The notes under the pieces are model-generated. The model ran no database searches, was not told the origin of the DNA, and was given only the letters and a program-made list of their open reading frames with translations. From Deltaproteobacteria bacterium (GTDB lineage: Bacteria > Myxococcota_A > Polyangia > Haliangiales > SHYZ01), in NCBI GenBank assembly GCA_016210055.1, contig JACQUZ010000174.1, positions 1 through 38,915 of the forward strand: 38,915 nt of DNA, given 5' to 3'. Shown one piece after another: positions 1 to 8,471 of the stretch. Every line of letters starts with the position of its first letter. Positions within the stretch are counted from its first letter, which is position 1. Position numbers and translations under genes: made by a program.

Positions 1-804
1 GGCGACGACGAGGTCGACCTTCTCGACGCTCCGCAGGGCCTCGATGCTGGGGCGAATGTCCTCGTACAGGGCAGGGAGGATCTTCGACTTATCCCCCTCG
101 TCCTGCGGGTTGCCCGAGAACCTGACCGGCGTCTTGAGCGGCGCGTAGCGAGACGCCTCCTCTCCCATGATGCCGATGAAGCCGATCTTTATGCCCGACT
201 TGGTGGTGAGCACGTGGTACCGCTTGATAGGAAGGTTGGACGTCCCCTCGCCGGTCAAGGCTGCCAGGTCGTCGTCGAGGGGGCTCTCGGCGTCGAAGTG
301 CATGTTCGTGGAGACGATCTGGGGCATGCCGCCCTTGTCCCGGGCCGCCTTGATGGCCCGCGCGAACGCGGCTGGACCCAGGTCGAATTCATGGTTCCCC
401 GGGCACATGACGTCGTACTCGAGGGCTTTCATGATCGTGAAATCGGGGGCCGTGGTTTCAAACGAGACCTGTGGGAACGCGCCTTGGGTCTCGTCGCCGG
501 CGGAAACGGTGACCGTGTCGATCCCCGCTGCCTTGGCCGCTGCCCGTTCCTTGGCAAGGACCGTGGCGCGACGGAGCACGCTCCCCTTGATCGCGCCCGT
601 ACCCGCCGTGGTCTTGGTCGGAAAGTCGTCGATCTCGGGGCCAAACCCGAACAGGTGCGAGTGCTCGTCGTTGGTGTGGAAGATGACCAGGCGTCGCTCG
701 GTGCCCACGCTGGCGTCGGGCTTGGATGTTCCATTCCCGCCGCCGCAGGCGAGGAGCATCCCGGTACACATCGTTAGGCAGGCATGCTGATGGACTCTGT
801 GCAT
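1..804 (-). CDS. Secreted metallophosphatase / 5'-nucleotidase family lipoprotein (3' end outside window)
   Basis: The reverse strand is open from an ATG at 804 to the window edge, giving at least 267 residues with the C-terminus missing. The N-terminus has a hydrophobic stretch ending in a lipobox (Leu-Leu-Ala-Cys, Cys20), so an exported lipoprotein is expected. The metallophosphatase metal-binding motifs follow: HTNDEHSH at residues 43-50, SAGDETQG near residue 99 and GNHEFD near residue 133. This order is that of the UshA/CpdB 5'-nucleotidase family, which removes phosphate from nucleotides in the periplasm. The C-terminal nucleotide-binding domain would lie beyond the window, so the substrate cannot be judged. 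An AGGA lies 12 bases before the start. The gene is divergent from gpmI. The family call is strong and the exact substrate is unknown. Confidence 0.88.
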   Translation of the reverse strand, partial: MHRVHQHACLTMCTGMLLACGGGNGTSKPDASVGTERRLVIFHTNDEHSHLFGFGPEIDDFPTKTTAGTGAIKGSVLRRATVLAKERAAAKAAGIDTVTVSAGDETQGAFPQVSFETTAPDFTIMKALEYDVMCPGNHEFDLGPAAFARAIKAARDKGGMPQIVSTNMHFDAESPLDDDLAALTGEGTSNLPIKRYHVLTTKSGIKIGFIGIMGEEASRYAPLKTPVRFSGNPQDEGDKSKILPALYEDIRPSIEALRSVEKVDLVVA

Positions 805-902
805 GGGTACGTCTCGTCCTTTCTATTGGACCCTACGAATCCAACTATTCTCTACCAGCCCGTCGGGCATGGGAAGGCCTGCTCGTCTTCCATGGGATAA
901 TT

Positions 903-936
903 GGGCATAAATGCCCCTGGCGGGGCATTTATGCCC
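903..936. promoter_or_regulatory. Paired 14-bp palindromes, probable operator pair, in the divergent spacer
   Basis: GGGCATAAATGCCC (903-916) and GGGCATTTATGCCC (923-936) are each near-perfect palindromes, and together they form a perfect 15-bp inverted repeat with a 4-base loop (918-921). The two centres are 20 bp apart, about two helical turns. The element lies between divergent gene starts, so paired repressor or activator sites fit better than a terminator. No regulator binding this motif is recognised. Confidence 0.5.
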
Positions 937-977
937 GTGAATTTGAGCGCCCGGCCCTTGCGCAGTAATCTAGAGGC

Positions 978-2630
978 GTGAGCTTCAAACTACGAAGGCA
1001 TCCCCGATTCCCCGGTCGACCCGGCCCGCTCGTGGTCGTCGTCCTCGACGGCGTGGGCTCTGGCGCCCGGGACGAGTCGGACGCCGTGCACTTGGCCCGC
1101 ACCCCCACCCTGGACCGCCTGATTTCACGAGGCCCCACCTGCACGCTGCGCGCCCATGGCACGGCGGTGGGCATGCCCTCCGACGCGGACATGGGGAACA
1201 GCGAAGTCGGACACAACGCTCTTGGCGCAGGTCGCGTCTACGACCAGGGCGCCAAGCTCGTTTCGCGCAGCATCCGTGAGCGCACCTTGTTTTCCGGCGC
1301 GACCTGGAACCAAGTGATCGCACAAGTCCTCGACCGCTCCTCGGCGCTCCACTTCATCGGCCTCCTGTCCGACGGGAACGTGCATTCTCACATCGATCAC
1401 TTGTTCGCCCTCTTGCGGGAAGCCTCCCGCCGCGGCGTTTCGCGCCTCTTCGTGCACGTCCTTACGGACGGTCGTGACGTCCCAGACGGCTCGGCTCTTC
1501 TGTACGTCGATCGTCTCGAGGCGGAATTGCGAGAGACCGGCGGCAAGATCGCATCCGGCGGCGGCCGCATGCTCGTGACCATGGACCGCTACGGCGCCGA
1601 CTGGAACATCGTGCGCCGAGGCTTTGAGGCCCACGTGCACGGCAACGCCCGGCGCTTCCCGAGCGCGCGCGCGGCCATCGAGACGTTTCGAGAGGAGACG
1701 CCCGGAATCAGCGATCAGTTCTTGCCGCCGTTCGTCATCGAGGAGAACGGCCAGCCCGTGGGGCCCGTCCACGATGGCGACGCGGTCATCTTCTTCAACT
1801 TCCGAGGGGACCGCGCCATCGAGATCAGCCAGGCCTTCGAGCAAGGACCGGATTGGGGCAAGTTCGACCGCGGCCGCAAGCCGGACGTCCTTTATGCCGG
1901 AATGATGGAGTACGACGGGGACTTCAAGATTCCCAGGCGGTTCCTCGTGCCGCCGCCGGCCATCGAGCGCACCATGGGCGAGTACCTGGCCGAAAACGGC
2001 GTCACCCAGCTGGCGATCAGCGAGACGCAGAAGTACGGCCACGTGACCTATTTTTGGAACGGCAACCGGGGAGGGATGATTAACCCCGCGCTCGAGACCT
2101 ACGTCGAGATCCCGTCGGACTTGGTTCCGTTCGAGGAGCGACCCTGGATGAAGGCGGCGGAGATCACCGACAAGCTCATCGCCGAGCTGCGCACGGGCCG
2201 CCACAAGTTCGCCCGCGTGAACTTCGCGAACGGGGACATGGTGGGGCACACGGGGAACCGGGACGCCGCCATCATCGCCGTGGAGTGCGTTGATCTCGCC
2301 CTCGCGCGCCTCTCGCGTGAGGTCACGCGCCTGGGCGGAATCTTGATCGTGACCGCCGACCACGGGAACGCCGATGAGATGTACGAGCACGACAAGGACG
2401 GCAAGGTCCTAAGGGACAAGAAAAGCGGTCAGCCAGTCCCCAAAACCAGCCACACCCTGAATCCGGTGCCATTCGTCATTTCCGATCCGCTCGGAAGCCA
2501 CGCGGAATACCGTCTCGACGAGGCCGTGCTCCCCCAGGCAGGGCTTGCCCACGTAGCAGCTACATGTTTGAACTTATTGGGATTTGAACGGCCTGAAGAC
2601 GAGGAGTCGTCGCTCTTGACGTTTCCATAG
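978..2630 (+). CDS. gpmI: 2,3-bisphosphoglycerate-independent phosphoglycerate mutase
   Basis: This glycolytic enzyme interconverts 3- and 2-phosphoglycerate in the cytoplasm using two Mn ions and a phosphoserine intermediate. The 550-residue product has the expected alkaline-phosphatase-type motifs in order: LDGVG near the N-terminus (first metal Asp), MGNSEVGH (catalytic Ser), DGNVHSHIDH, LTDGRDV, a FNFRGDRAIE substrate loop, and TADHGNADEM near the C-terminus with late metal ligands. Length is normal for the family. The chosen start is GTG at 978. No ATG lies close upstream in frame, and the next in-frame ATG would remove the LDGVG strand. The palindrome pair at 903-936 sits just upstream and may control it. 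It is probably cotranscribed with the thioredoxin-like gene 29 bases downstream. Confidence 0.96.
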   Translation: MSFKLRRHPRFPGRPGPLVVVVLDGVGSGARDESDAVHLARTPTLDRLISRGPTCTLRAHGTAVGMPSDADMGNSEVGHNALGAGRVYDQGAKLVSRSIRERTLFSGATWNQVIAQVLDRSSALHFIGLLSDGNVHSHIDHLFALLREASRRGVSRLFVHVLTDGRDVPDGSALLYVDRLEAELRETGGKIASGGGRMLVTMDRYGADWNIVRRGFEAHVHGNARRFPSARAAIETFREETPGISDQFLPPFVIEENGQPVGPVHDGDAVIFFNFRGDRAIEISQAFEQGPDWGKFDRGRKPDVLYAGMMEYDGDFKIPRRFLVPPPAIERTMGEYLAENGVTQLAISETQKYGHVTYFWNGNRGGMINPALETYVEIPSDLVPFEERPWMKAAEITDKLIAELRTGRHKFARVNFANGDMVGHTGNRDAAIIAVECVDLALARLSREVTRLGGILIVTADHGNADEMYEHDKDGKVLRDKKSGQPVPKTSHTLNPVPFVISDPLGSHAEYRLDEAVLPQAGLAHVAATCLNLLGFERPEDEESSLLTFP

Positions 2631-2659
2631 CCTTGCGGCTCGGCGGCGGGAGCGCCAAG

Positions 2660-3241
2660 ATGTGCGCTAGCGTGAAAACACACTTCCACTCCTTGCTGGT
2701 GGGTGTCGGCTTGCTCCTTGCGGCTGCCGGCACTTTTTTCTTGGTCCATTCGGTGAGCGTCTCCAAGAAAGGGGTCAAGCTCGGCGCGGTGCCCGAGGCC
2801 AAGGCGTCCTGCCGGGATAGGGACTGCCTTCCTGCCCTCAATCTTCGCACCCTCGACGGCAAGGCGGTCTCCGCAGAGTCGCTCCGAGGCAAGATCGTGA
2901 TGGTGAATTTCTGGGCCACCTGGTGCCGCCCGTGCGTTGGCGAGATGCCCGCCTTGCAGGCCGTCTACCAAAGGCACGGCACTTCCGGATTGGTGATCCT
3001 CGGGGTGGTCATGGAGCAGTCACCTGACGAAAAAATCCATGCGTTTCTGGCTCAGCACGGGGTGACGTACCCAATCGTGCGCAGCACGCCAGAGATCGAG
3101 CGCCTGTTTGGAAATCCGGAGTTCTTGCCCACGTCGTTCCTCTACGATCGGGACGGGACGCTTCGCGCACTCTGGAAAAGCGCCATTCCGGAGCGGGAGC
3201 TCGAGAGCGAGGTGGGCGGTCTCGTGGCCACGTCGCCATAG
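2660..3241 (+). CDS. Membrane-anchored thioredoxin-like protein (TlpA/ResA type)
   Basis: The product has 193 residues. An uncleaved signal-anchor helix (about residues 8-30) is followed by a redoxin domain facing the periplasm. The active site is Trp-Cys-Arg-Pro-Cys in a WATWCRPC context, followed by an EMPALQ helix, with a Leu-Pro-Thr cis-proline loop near the C-terminus (FLPTSFLYDRDG). These are the marks of TlpA/ResA-type thiol-disulfide reductases that keep exported Cys reduced, for example during cytochrome c assembly. No cytochrome genes lie nearby, so the partner is unknown. ATG 2660 is chosen over an upstream TTG at 2633 because GGGAG lies 7 bases before it and the signal anchor starts there. 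Confidence 0.88.
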   Translation: MCASVKTHFHSLLVGVGLLLAAAGTFFLVHSVSVSKKGVKLGAVPEAKASCRDRDCLPALNLRTLDGKAVSAESLRGKIVMVNFWATWCRPCVGEMPALQAVYQRHGTSGLVILGVVMEQSPDEKIHAFLAQHGVTYPIVRSTPEIERLFGNPEFLPTSFLYDRDGTLRALWKSAIPERELESEVGGLVATSP

Positions 3242-3264
3242 TTTTGGAAGGCATCCATGGCAGA

Positions 3265-4074
3265 ATGCCCGCCATGGAAAATCGCACCGCATTCATCACT
3301 GGGGCCTCGAGTGGTATCGGGAGAGCACTTGCTCTCCGTCTTGCCGCAGGCGGGGTCGAAGTTGCCCTGGCCGCACGGCGAGCCGAAATGCTCTCCAACC
3401 TGGCTGCGGAGATTTCGGCGTCGGGCGGAAAAGCCCGGGTCTATCCATTCGACGTGGGCGACCCCGAGGCGACGGTTGCGGCGCTTACGCGAGCCGACCA
3501 GGAAATGGGAGGACTCGACCTCGTGGTCGCGAATGCTGGCGTAGGGACGCAGCGCTGGGCTGGAAAGCTCACGTGGCAGGACGTCAAGCCCACGCTCGCG
3601 GTCAACGTCACCGGCGCCGCCGCGACGCTCACAGCCCTTCTGCCAAGAATGGTTGAAAGGAAGCGTGGCCACCTGGTGGGCGTCTCCAGCTTGGCGCAGT
3701 ACCGTGCCTTGCCGCAGGCGGCCACGTACTCGGCATCCAAGGCATTCCTTAGCACGTTCCTCGAGGGGCTTCGGATGGATCTCTCCGGAACGGGTGTCGC
3801 GGTCACCGACGTGCGGCCAGGGTTCGTGCGCACCGCGATGACCGCACCGAACAAGTTCCCGATGCCCTTCCTCCTCGAGGTCGACCAAGCTGCTGACATC
3901 ATTGCCCGCGCGATCAAGGAGCGGGAGCCCCTCTGTGAATTCCCGTGGCAGATGGCGGCCGTCATGCGCTCCACGCGGCTCCTGCCTGCCTCCCTCTACG
4001 CCCGCGCCGCAGCTCGCATGAAATCCAAGGGAAATGGCCGCTCCAGGCCGGAGCAGGGCGGCGCCGAATCATAA
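3265..4074 (+). CDS. Short-chain dehydrogenase/reductase (classical SDR)
   Basis: This NAD(P)H-dependent oxidoreductase has a Rossmann fold and about 269 residues. It shows TGASSGIG for cofactor binding near the N-terminus, the NAG motif (VANAGVG), the catalytic Ser in VSSLAQ, and the YSASK catalytic Tyr/Lys pair. A conserved VRPGFVRT loop follows. The C-terminal section ends in a basic, partly hydrophobic helix, which in some SDRs contacts membranes. The substrate cannot be told from sequence. Start choice: GGAAGG at 3246-3251 suits ATG 3265, but ATG 3274 (MENRTAF) is nearly as good and gives a typical SDR beginning. It follows the thioredoxin-like gene by about 23 bases and is probably in the same transcript. 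Confidence 0.9.
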   Translation: MPAMENRTAFITGASSGIGRALALRLAAGGVEVALAARRAEMLSNLAAEISASGGKARVYPFDVGDPEATVAALTRADQEMGGLDLVVANAGVGTQRWAGKLTWQDVKPTLAVNVTGAAATLTALLPRMVERKRGHLVGVSSLAQYRALPQAATYSASKAFLSTFLEGLRMDLSGTGVAVTDVRPGFVRTAMTAPNKFPMPFLLEVDQAADIIARAIKEREPLCEFPWQMAAVMRSTRLLPASLYARAAARMKSKGNGRSRPEQGGAES

Positions 4075-4104
4075 CTGGCCCGCCTTTCGCAGTCTCGCCG
4101 AAGA

Positions 4105-4632
4105 ATGACCCTCGCCGAGGTGAACCGGGAGCCATTCATCGATAAGCTGTGCGAGCGCCAAGTCCTGGAGGAGGCCATCACCGAGCTTTACGAGCGTGCC
4201 ATCCGCCACGCCCGCTCGGAGCAGGACTTCGGCCAACTCGTGGAGAAATTGGTCGCCTTCCAGCAGCAAGAAAGGGCGCACGTGGACATGCTCGAGCAGG
4301 CGATCCGTGCCTTGGGGGGCGATCCTGCCCAGATGACCCCGTCCATCCGGGTCATGCGCGCGGAAATCGCGGGGCTTGCTGCGGTGTGCGAGTCGGCGGA
4401 CATCGCCTTGCCACACGTGCTTTCCGCGCTCTTCGCAGGAGAGCTCATCGACCATGCAGGGTGGGAGCTCCTCTGTGACCTGGCCAGGGAAGTGGAGCTG
4501 TCCGAGGAATGGCTTCGTCGGTTCGAGGACGCCCTGCGGGAAGAACGGGTGCATCTTGCCTGGGTGCGCGATCAGCTTTCGAAAGCCACGCGCGAAGAGG
4601 TCATGGCGACACCGGTGCCGCCTACGGCTTGA
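4105..4632 (+). CDS. Ferritin-like four-helix-bundle protein
   Basis: The product has 175 residues and is almost wholly helical by eye. Candidate di-iron ligands occur at ferritin-like spacings: a Glu early in helix 1 (EEAITELYERA), an ExxH in helix 2 (QQERAHVDML), a Glu in helix 3 (AGELIDHAGWE) and a second ExxH in helix 4 (REERVHLAWV). This is the pattern of ferritin/rubrerythrin-type domains, which bind metals or detoxify peroxide. I do not recognise the specific subfamily. The MTPSIRVMRAEIAGL segment between helices 2 and 3 would be the long crossover. It lies 30 bases after the SDR gene on the same strand and is convergent with the MBL hydrolase. Assignment is by motif pattern only. Confidence 0.65.
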   Translation: MTLAEVNREPFIDKLCERQVLEEAITELYERAIRHARSEQDFGQLVEKLVAFQQQERAHVDMLEQAIRALGGDPAQMTPSIRVMRAEIAGLAAVCESADIALPHVLSALFAGELIDHAGWELLCDLAREVELSEEWLRRFEDALREERVHLAWVRDQLSKATREEVMATPVPPTA

Positions 4633-4644
4633 GGAGGCCGGGCT

Positions 4645-5289
4645 CTAAGCCCTAACAAACGGATTCTTCTTCGCTTCCTCTCCCACGGTGGTGTTGGGTC
4701 CATGCCCCGGGATCACCAAGGTGTCGGGATCGAGCGTGTACAGGCGCTCACGAATCGAGCGCACGATTTGCACTTGGTCCCCGCCGGGCAGGTCGGTCCG
4801 TCCAATGGAGCGGCAAAACAACGTATCGCCCGAAAACAGCAGGGGTCGCCGTTCGTCCGCGTCGCGAACATCGAAACACACGGAACCGGGAGTGTGCCCG
4901 GGAGCATGGATGACGAGGGCGCTTTGCTTCCCGAACGGGATCACGTCCCCGTCTTCGAAAAAACTGTCCACCGGCAAGACCGGACGCACCTTGAAGCCAA
5001 ACATGGCTGCCTGCATGGCAATGCCGTCATAGAGGAACAAGTCGGCCTTATGGAGGCGAATCACGCCTCCGTGGGCCTCCTTCACGTCCCGGGTCGCGTG
5101 GATGTGATCCACGTGCCCGTGCGTGTGCACGATCGCCCGGAGGGTAAGATCGTAGTGCGAGATGACCTCCCGGATTCGGTCCGTCTCTCCTCCCGGATCA
5201 ATGACGATGGCATCCTTGGTGGTTCCATCCGCTATGACGGTGCAGTTGCACTGGAAAGCGCCTGCCGGGAACGTCTCGCGAAGTAGCAT
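4645..5289 (-). CDS. MBL-fold metallo-hydrolase (glyoxalase II-like)
   Basis: The protein has 214 residues with the full set of zinc-binding motifs of the metallo-beta-lactamase fold. THGHVDH supplies the main ligands near residue 57, APGHTPGS supplies the next His, FSGDTLF the bridging Asp, and PGHGPNT the final His near the C-terminus. The short length and the pattern of FCRSIGRTDL after the bridging Asp resemble the YcbL / type II glyoxalase group of thioester hydrolases rather than lactamases. It is predicted to be cytoplasmic, with no signal peptide. It is convergent with the ferritin-like gene, 12 bases apart, and its start is divergent from the large kinase gene. The substrate is inferred only at family level. 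Confidence 0.9.
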   Translation of the reverse strand: MLLRETFPAGAFQCNCTVIADGTTKDAIVIDPGGETDRIREVISHYDLTLRAIVHTHGHVDHIHATRDVKEAHGGVIRLHKADLFLYDGIAMQAAMFGFKVRPVLPVDSFFEDGDVIPFGKQSALVIHAPGHTPGSVCFDVRDADERRPLLFSGDTLFCRSIGRTDLPGGDQVQIVRSIRERLYTLDPDTLVIPGHGPNTTVGEEAKKNPFVRA

Positions 5290-5365
5290 GGCCAGAGCCT
5301 ACCCCAGAGCCGACCAGAGATATCGGACCATTCCGAAGTCGAGAAATCGGGGCTAAGATAGTGCG

Positions 5366-8300
5366 GTGCAAGATCCCCAAGGCACTCGTCGCGTGCTCCT
5401 GGTGGACCAGGATCCGTTGTTGGTAGAGCAGGCGACCTCTGCCCTACGTGCCGCGGGCATGGAAGTCACGGCAGTGGGGGATGCGCGATCGGGCTTGCGC
5501 AAGCTGGCGTCCCTCGAGCCAGATGTGCTGTTCCTCGAGCTCGTCATGCCCGAGCTCGACGGCACGTGGCTCCTAAGGCGGCTGCGCGACGAGTACATGG
5601 GTGCACGGCCGCGGGTGGTCGTGGTCACGCGTGCAGAGTCCGTAACCCCCGGCCTCGCGGAGCTCGGCGTGGACGCGGTGATCTTGAAGCCCACGAGCGG
5701 CAGCGTCCTTGCGCAGGTCGCTGGCGAGGGGGGCCCGTTCTCCGAGAGGGGCAACGAGCCCGAGCTCGTGCGCGAGCTGGTGAAGCTTTCCATCTTGTCG
5801 AGTGACATCGACCAGGCGTTTTCTACCTTGGCGGAGCGGCTCGCCCTGGTCGCGAGCACGTCAAACTGCGTTGTCGTGGGGGCCGTAGGTGAGCGCCAGG
5901 TCATCGGCAGCGCGCACGGCCCCGTCGATGAGAGCCCAGAGGCGCTCATTTGGGATCGATGCCGCATTGCTCTCGACTGCGGAACCCCCGTGCTCATGCC
6001 TGCGATTGGGTCACGGGTGGACACCTACCTGGCCGTTCCCATCGAGTCGGCTGGCGGTACTCGGCTGGGCGTCCTCATGCTGTACGACGAGGGTCCCAGG
6101 CTGTTTCATGCCGAGGTCGTGGACAACCTTCGTGCCCTCGGTCATCGGCTGTACGCCGAAATGGCATGGCGCTCGGTGCACGAGCGCATCGCCCAGGATC
6201 GCGATCGCCTGCGCGAGACGTCCCTGCTCGATCCCCTTGTCGGCATCTGGACGCGGGCGGCGCTCGACCAAGCGCTCCCTGGCGAAGTGTCAGCGTGCCA
6301 AAGGCGGGGCGAGCCCATGAGCGTGGCGGTCTTGGACGTCCGCCATTTGAAGCACGTGAATGAGCGCTATGGCCACGTCGTAGGTGACGCGATCCTTCGG
6401 CACGTGGCGGCGATTGTTCGGCAAGCGCTAAGGACCCAGGACAAGGTGGCGCGCTACGCAGGGGACTCCATGGCGCTCGTGCTCGCGGGCACGCCCATCG
6501 GGGACGCGCAGCGTGTCGTCGAAAGGCTCCAGGAACAGGTGGCAGGGACGCCCTTCGATCACGATGGAGTCCCCATCACTGCCCGAGTGACGGCGGGCTT
6601 GTCGCACCTCGCGGGCGACGACGACACGGGCGAAGGCGCGCTCGCCCGTGCCGCCGCGGCCGTGGTCGTCGCCAAGCGCCGTGATGAGCCGCTCGCCGTG
6701 GCCGACGCGACCGCGGGGGATAAGCTGGAGCTGACCCTGGCACCGCAGTCGCTGGAGGCAGGAGCCACCCTGGGTGGGATGTACCAGATCCTTCACGAGA
6801 TCAGCCGTGGAGCGATGGGCGTCGTCTATCGCGCCGAGGACTTGGGGTTGGGTCGTCCCGTGGCGCTCAAGACCTTGCGCCCAGACCTGGCGCGGGATCG
6901 GATCTTCGTCGAGCGTTTCCGCACCGAGGCCGCGACGTTGGCAGCGCTCAGGCACGAGAACTTGGTGCAGGTCCACGCCTTTGGCGTCGACGGTGACAAC
7001 GTCTACTTCGTCATGGAGCTCGTCGAGGGGGAGCCGCTCGAGGACCGCATCGAGCTCGCGCGGCATGAAGGGCGTTGGATGCGCCTCCCCGAGGTGGCGA
7101 GCGTCATCTCACAGATCGCTCGTGCCTTGGACGCCATGCACAAGGCGGGCATCCTGCACCGCGATGTGAAGCCGGCCAACATCCTCTTGGACCGCGTCCG
7201 CGATCGCGCGGTGCTGGTAGACGTCGGCATCGCCAAGCGGAAGGGGAGCGCCAAGGACCCTGCGGGAACGCCAGGTTTCACGGCGCCCGAGACGTTTTCA
7301 GGGGGCGCCGAAGGCCCATCCACGGATGTCTACGGCCTGGCAGCCACAACCTACATGCTCCTTACCACCAACCCCCCGTTTGGCGACGACCTCGTGGACA
7401 ATATCCTGCGGAGGCAGGTCAGCGAGCCGCCTCGGCCCCCGTCCAGCTTCAACTCGGTCCTCACACCCGAGGTTGACGCGGTCCTCCTCCGCGCCCTCGA
7501 CCCCGACCCGGACAAGCGCTACCACTCGGCGAGCGAGCTTGCCTCCGCGCTAGCTTTGGCCCTTTGCGAGGAGCAAGGCGTGCCGAGTGTCCTGGATAGC
7601 GAGATCACGAACGTGCGGTTGGTGCTACCGCCGAGCGCGCGTCGCAGGGAAGCCGATGACGACAGCGCGACCATTACGCCCGTCATCGCGGGCGTGCCGC
7701 CCCGTCCTGGCCAGGTGGTCGGCGACATGCGTACCTTGCCCGGGGTCCGGGTGGACACGCCATTCCAGGAGATCCATTCGGACGTCGGGCAGGCGATGAG
7801 GCAAAGCGCCCGCGTTGCCGTGTTCTCGCCGGTGGTCACGATTCCGAGGGTGCTCTCTCACCAGTCAGGCTCTCCCGTCCAGCGAGAGACCGAGGCGCCG
7901 CAGACGACGGTGCCGCACACGCGCGGCGTGCTGTTCCGCTCGGCGTACCGGGTTCTCGGGGCCAAGCAAGGCGCAGCTTGGGTGGCGCAGGTGTCGCGCA
8001 AGGATCCTGCGCTCGCGATCGCCTTGCGCCCGCAGAACACGCTACTCTCGTGGCATCCAACGCGAGCGTTCGTGGTCATGCTGCACGAGCTCACCCACGT
8101 GGGAAGGCCGAGGGAGGCGTTTGCGCGGGAACTAGGCCGAGTGGCCACGGCGGCCACCTTCAGCCACTTCTACGGGGCGAACCCCGGGGCGCTGGCCCCG
8201 CCCTCCGTCATGTCCGCGGCGGACCTGTTCTGGCGCAGGTACCACACGTGGGGGGTAGTCACCGTCGAGCCTCAAGACGAGCACGGGACGCACGTGCTCA

Positions 8301-8464
8301 TCGACGAGGGGCCTGCGGATGAGCTCGTGTGCGCCTCCACCGCAGGTATTTTCGAGCAGGTGGCGCTCCTCGCCGGCGCGTCGCAGGTCAAGGTCGAGCA
8401 CGTGGACTGTGAGTCCACCGGCGCGGCGGAGTGCCGCTTCATCGTGACCTGGGAGATTGGCTGA
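5366..8464 (+). CDS. Hybrid regulator: pseudo-receiver, GAF, degenerate GGDEF, Ser/Thr kinase, DUF2378-like domain
   Basis: This 1032-residue cytoplasmic protein starts at a GTG. Domains in order: receiver (about 8-125) with the acidic pair in VDQD and a Lys-Pro in ILKPTS, but Glu58 where the phospho-acceptor Asp belongs (LFLELVMP); a GAF-like region (about 140-270); a GGDEF domain (about 285-435) whose catalytic motif is AGDSM (365-369), though an I-site-like RTQD stands exactly five residues before it (356-359). A Ser/Thr kinase follows (about 470-735), with Lys502 in VALK, HRDVKPAN (His598-Arg599-Asp600), DVG at 619-621 and an APE motif, so it looks catalytically competent. The last 180 residues resemble the DUF2378/TIGR02265 myxobacterial domain, ending in a Cys-rich CRFIVTW. 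The inferred role is a c-di-GMP-responsive kinase. It lies seven bases before a ligand-gated MscS channel gene, a likely partner. Confidence 0.9.
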   Translation: MQDPQGTRRVLLVDQDPLLVEQATSALRAAGMEVTAVGDARSGLRKLASLEPDVLFLELVMPELDGTWLLRRLRDEYMGARPRVVVVTRAESVTPGLAELGVDAVILKPTSGSVLAQVAGEGGPFSERGNEPELVRELVKLSILSSDIDQAFSTLAERLALVASTSNCVVVGAVGERQVIGSAHGPVDESPEALIWDRCRIALDCGTPVLMPAIGSRVDTYLAVPIESAGGTRLGVLMLYDEGPRLFHAEVVDNLRALGHRLYAEMAWRSVHERIAQDRDRLRETSLLDPLVGIWTRAALDQALPGEVSACQRRGEPMSVAVLDVRHLKHVNERYGHVVGDAILRHVAAIVRQALRTQDKVARYAGDSMALVLAGTPIGDAQRVVERLQEQVAGTPFDHDGVPITARVTAGLSHLAGDDDTGEGALARAAAAVVVAKRRDEPLAVADATAGDKLELTLAPQSLEAGATLGGMYQILHEISRGAMGVVYRAEDLGLGRPVALKTLRPDLARDRIFVERFRTEAATLAALRHENLVQVHAFGVDGDNVYFVMELVEGEPLEDRIELARHEGRWMRLPEVASVISQIARALDAMHKAGILHRDVKPANILLDRVRDRAVLVDVGIAKRKGSAKDPAGTPGFTAPETFSGGAEGPSTDVYGLAATTYMLLTTNPPFGDDLVDNILRRQVSEPPRPPSSFNSVLTPEVDAVLLRALDPDPDKRYHSASELASALALALCEEQGVPSVLDSEITNVRLVLPPSARRREADDDSATITPVIAGVPPRPGQVVGDMRTLPGVRVDTPFQEIHSDVGQAMRQSARVAVFSPVVTIPRVLSHQSGSPVQRETEAPQTTVPHTRGVLFRSAYRVLGAKQGAAWVAQVSRKDPALAIALRPQNTLLSWHPTRAFVVMLHELTHVGRPREAFARELGRVATAATFSHFYGANPGALAPPSVMSAADLFWRRYHTWGVVTVEPQDEHGTHVLIDEGPADELVCASTAGIFEQVALLAGASQVKVEHVDCESTGAAECRFIVTWEIG

Positions 8465-8471
8465 GACGACC

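Noticed and set aside
903..936. Perfect stem-loop as a transcription terminator
   Set aside because: It lies between two divergent starts, so no gene ends into it, and no T-run follows on either strand.
1125..2390. 421-codon minus-strand frame
   Set aside because: It is antisense to gpmI, whose catalytic motifs are all intact.
4640..4652. Hairpin GGGCTCTAAGCCC as a terminator between convergent genes
   Set aside because: Five-base stem, no T-run, and half of it lies in the MBL-hydrolase coding end.
6431..6472. Active diguanylate cyclase
   Set aside because: The catalytic motif reads AGDSM instead of GGDEF/GGEEF, so synthesis of c-di-GMP is unlikely.
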